Source: Clostridium tepidiprofundi DSM 19306
GTDB lineage: Bacteria > Bacillota > Clostridia > Clostridiales > Clostridiaceae
Assembly: GCF_001594005.1 (NCBI RefSeq)
Contig: NZ_LTBA01000001.1
Span: 248,001-312,000, forward strand
DNA length: 64,000 bases
Reading direction: 5' to 3'
Below the pieces are notes generated by a model. It worked only from the letters and a program-made list of their open reading frames with translations, had not been told where the DNA came from and searched no databases. Below, one piece after another: positions 63,985 to 64,000 of the stretch. Both the position numbers and the translations under genes were made by a program. How positions within the stretch are numbered: the first letter of the stretch is position 1; each line of letters starts with the position of its first letter.

Positions 63985-64000
63985 TGTTTAAAATTTACTT

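Noticed and set aside
1-64000. CRISPR array, restriction-modification, toxin-antitoxin or other defence genes
   Set aside because: No regularly spaced direct repeats and no recognisable defence protein were found. The repeat copies at 415, 23398, 55975 and 63867 are dispersed, not arrayed.

Overview
The window is an AT-rich stretch of a Clostridium-type, endospore-forming, low-GC Firmicute chromosome. The evidence is its codon use, strong GGAGG-type ribosome binding sites, sporulation genes (spoIVA, spoVM, ylbJ, a SleL/YaaH-like spore hydrolase) and its gene order. From about 1 to 40.4 kb the order follows, with few gaps, the classical Bacillus/Clostridium core block that runs from yicC-remA-gmk-rpoZ through rpmB and recG to smc-ftsY-ffh-rpsP-rimM-trmD-rplS-rbgA-rnhB. 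I recognise 65 protein genes and one tRNA. No rRNA, CRISPR array, prophage or intact transposase gene is visible.

Layout. 1-10 kb (minus strand): translation and protein export (rnhB partial, rbgA, rplS with an L19 leader, trmD, rimM, khpA, rpsP, ffh, ylxM, ftsY) and smc. 10-17 kb: a 32-residue membrane peptide, a radical SAM enzyme, rnc, acpP, plsX, rpmF, a YceD-family protein, ackA and pta. 17-19.6 kb (plus strand): tmcAL and sporulation ylbJ. 19.6-25.5 kb (minus): a coiled-coil protein, coaD, rsmD, recG, fakA, yloU. 25.6-40.4 kb: rpmB (plus), then spoVM, a small membrane protein with a poly-A frame problem, and the long minus-strand series thiN to yicC. 40.5-48.4 kb: an orphan aminotransferase, a guanine-riboswitch-controlled purine permease, asparaginase, a 56-residue putative HTH protein, a spore-cortex hydrolase, a DEAD-box helicase (plus) and tRNA-Pro(GGG). 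48.5-53.7 kb: spoIVA, gpsA, der and a PDZ/radical SAM (DUF512) protein. 53.9-56 kb: a chemoreceptor (plus). 56-63.8 kb: a complete phosphate regulon, phoB-phoR-pstS-pstC-pstA-pstB-phoU, followed by an extra PBP-like lipoprotein.

How the genes work together. Most genes serve ribosome assembly and modification, SRP-dependent export, chromosome segregation, CoA and acyl-phosphate supply (coaD, coaBC, plsX, acpP, fakA) and Ser/Thr phosphorylation signalling (prpC/prkC next to their likely target rsgA). Pta and AckA make acetate, and the divergent neighbour TmcAL consumes acetate. The Pho two-component system should drive pstS through PhoP-box-like repeats seen at 61261-61323.

I found no convincing new multi-gene defence or metabolic system. 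The best non-routine leads are small or non-coding. (1) A nearly identical leader upstream of both rsgA and yicC has a hairpin lying between the Shine-Dalgarno sequence and the start codon. (2) A dispersed multi-hairpin repeat has four or five copies of differing completeness in intergenic regions. (3) A small membrane gene beside spoVM has a good start site that is in frame only if an A9 tract is read as A8. (4) A reduced PstS-like lipoprotein sits at the end of the pst operon. (5) The pta/tmcAL intergenic region can form competing inverted repeats.
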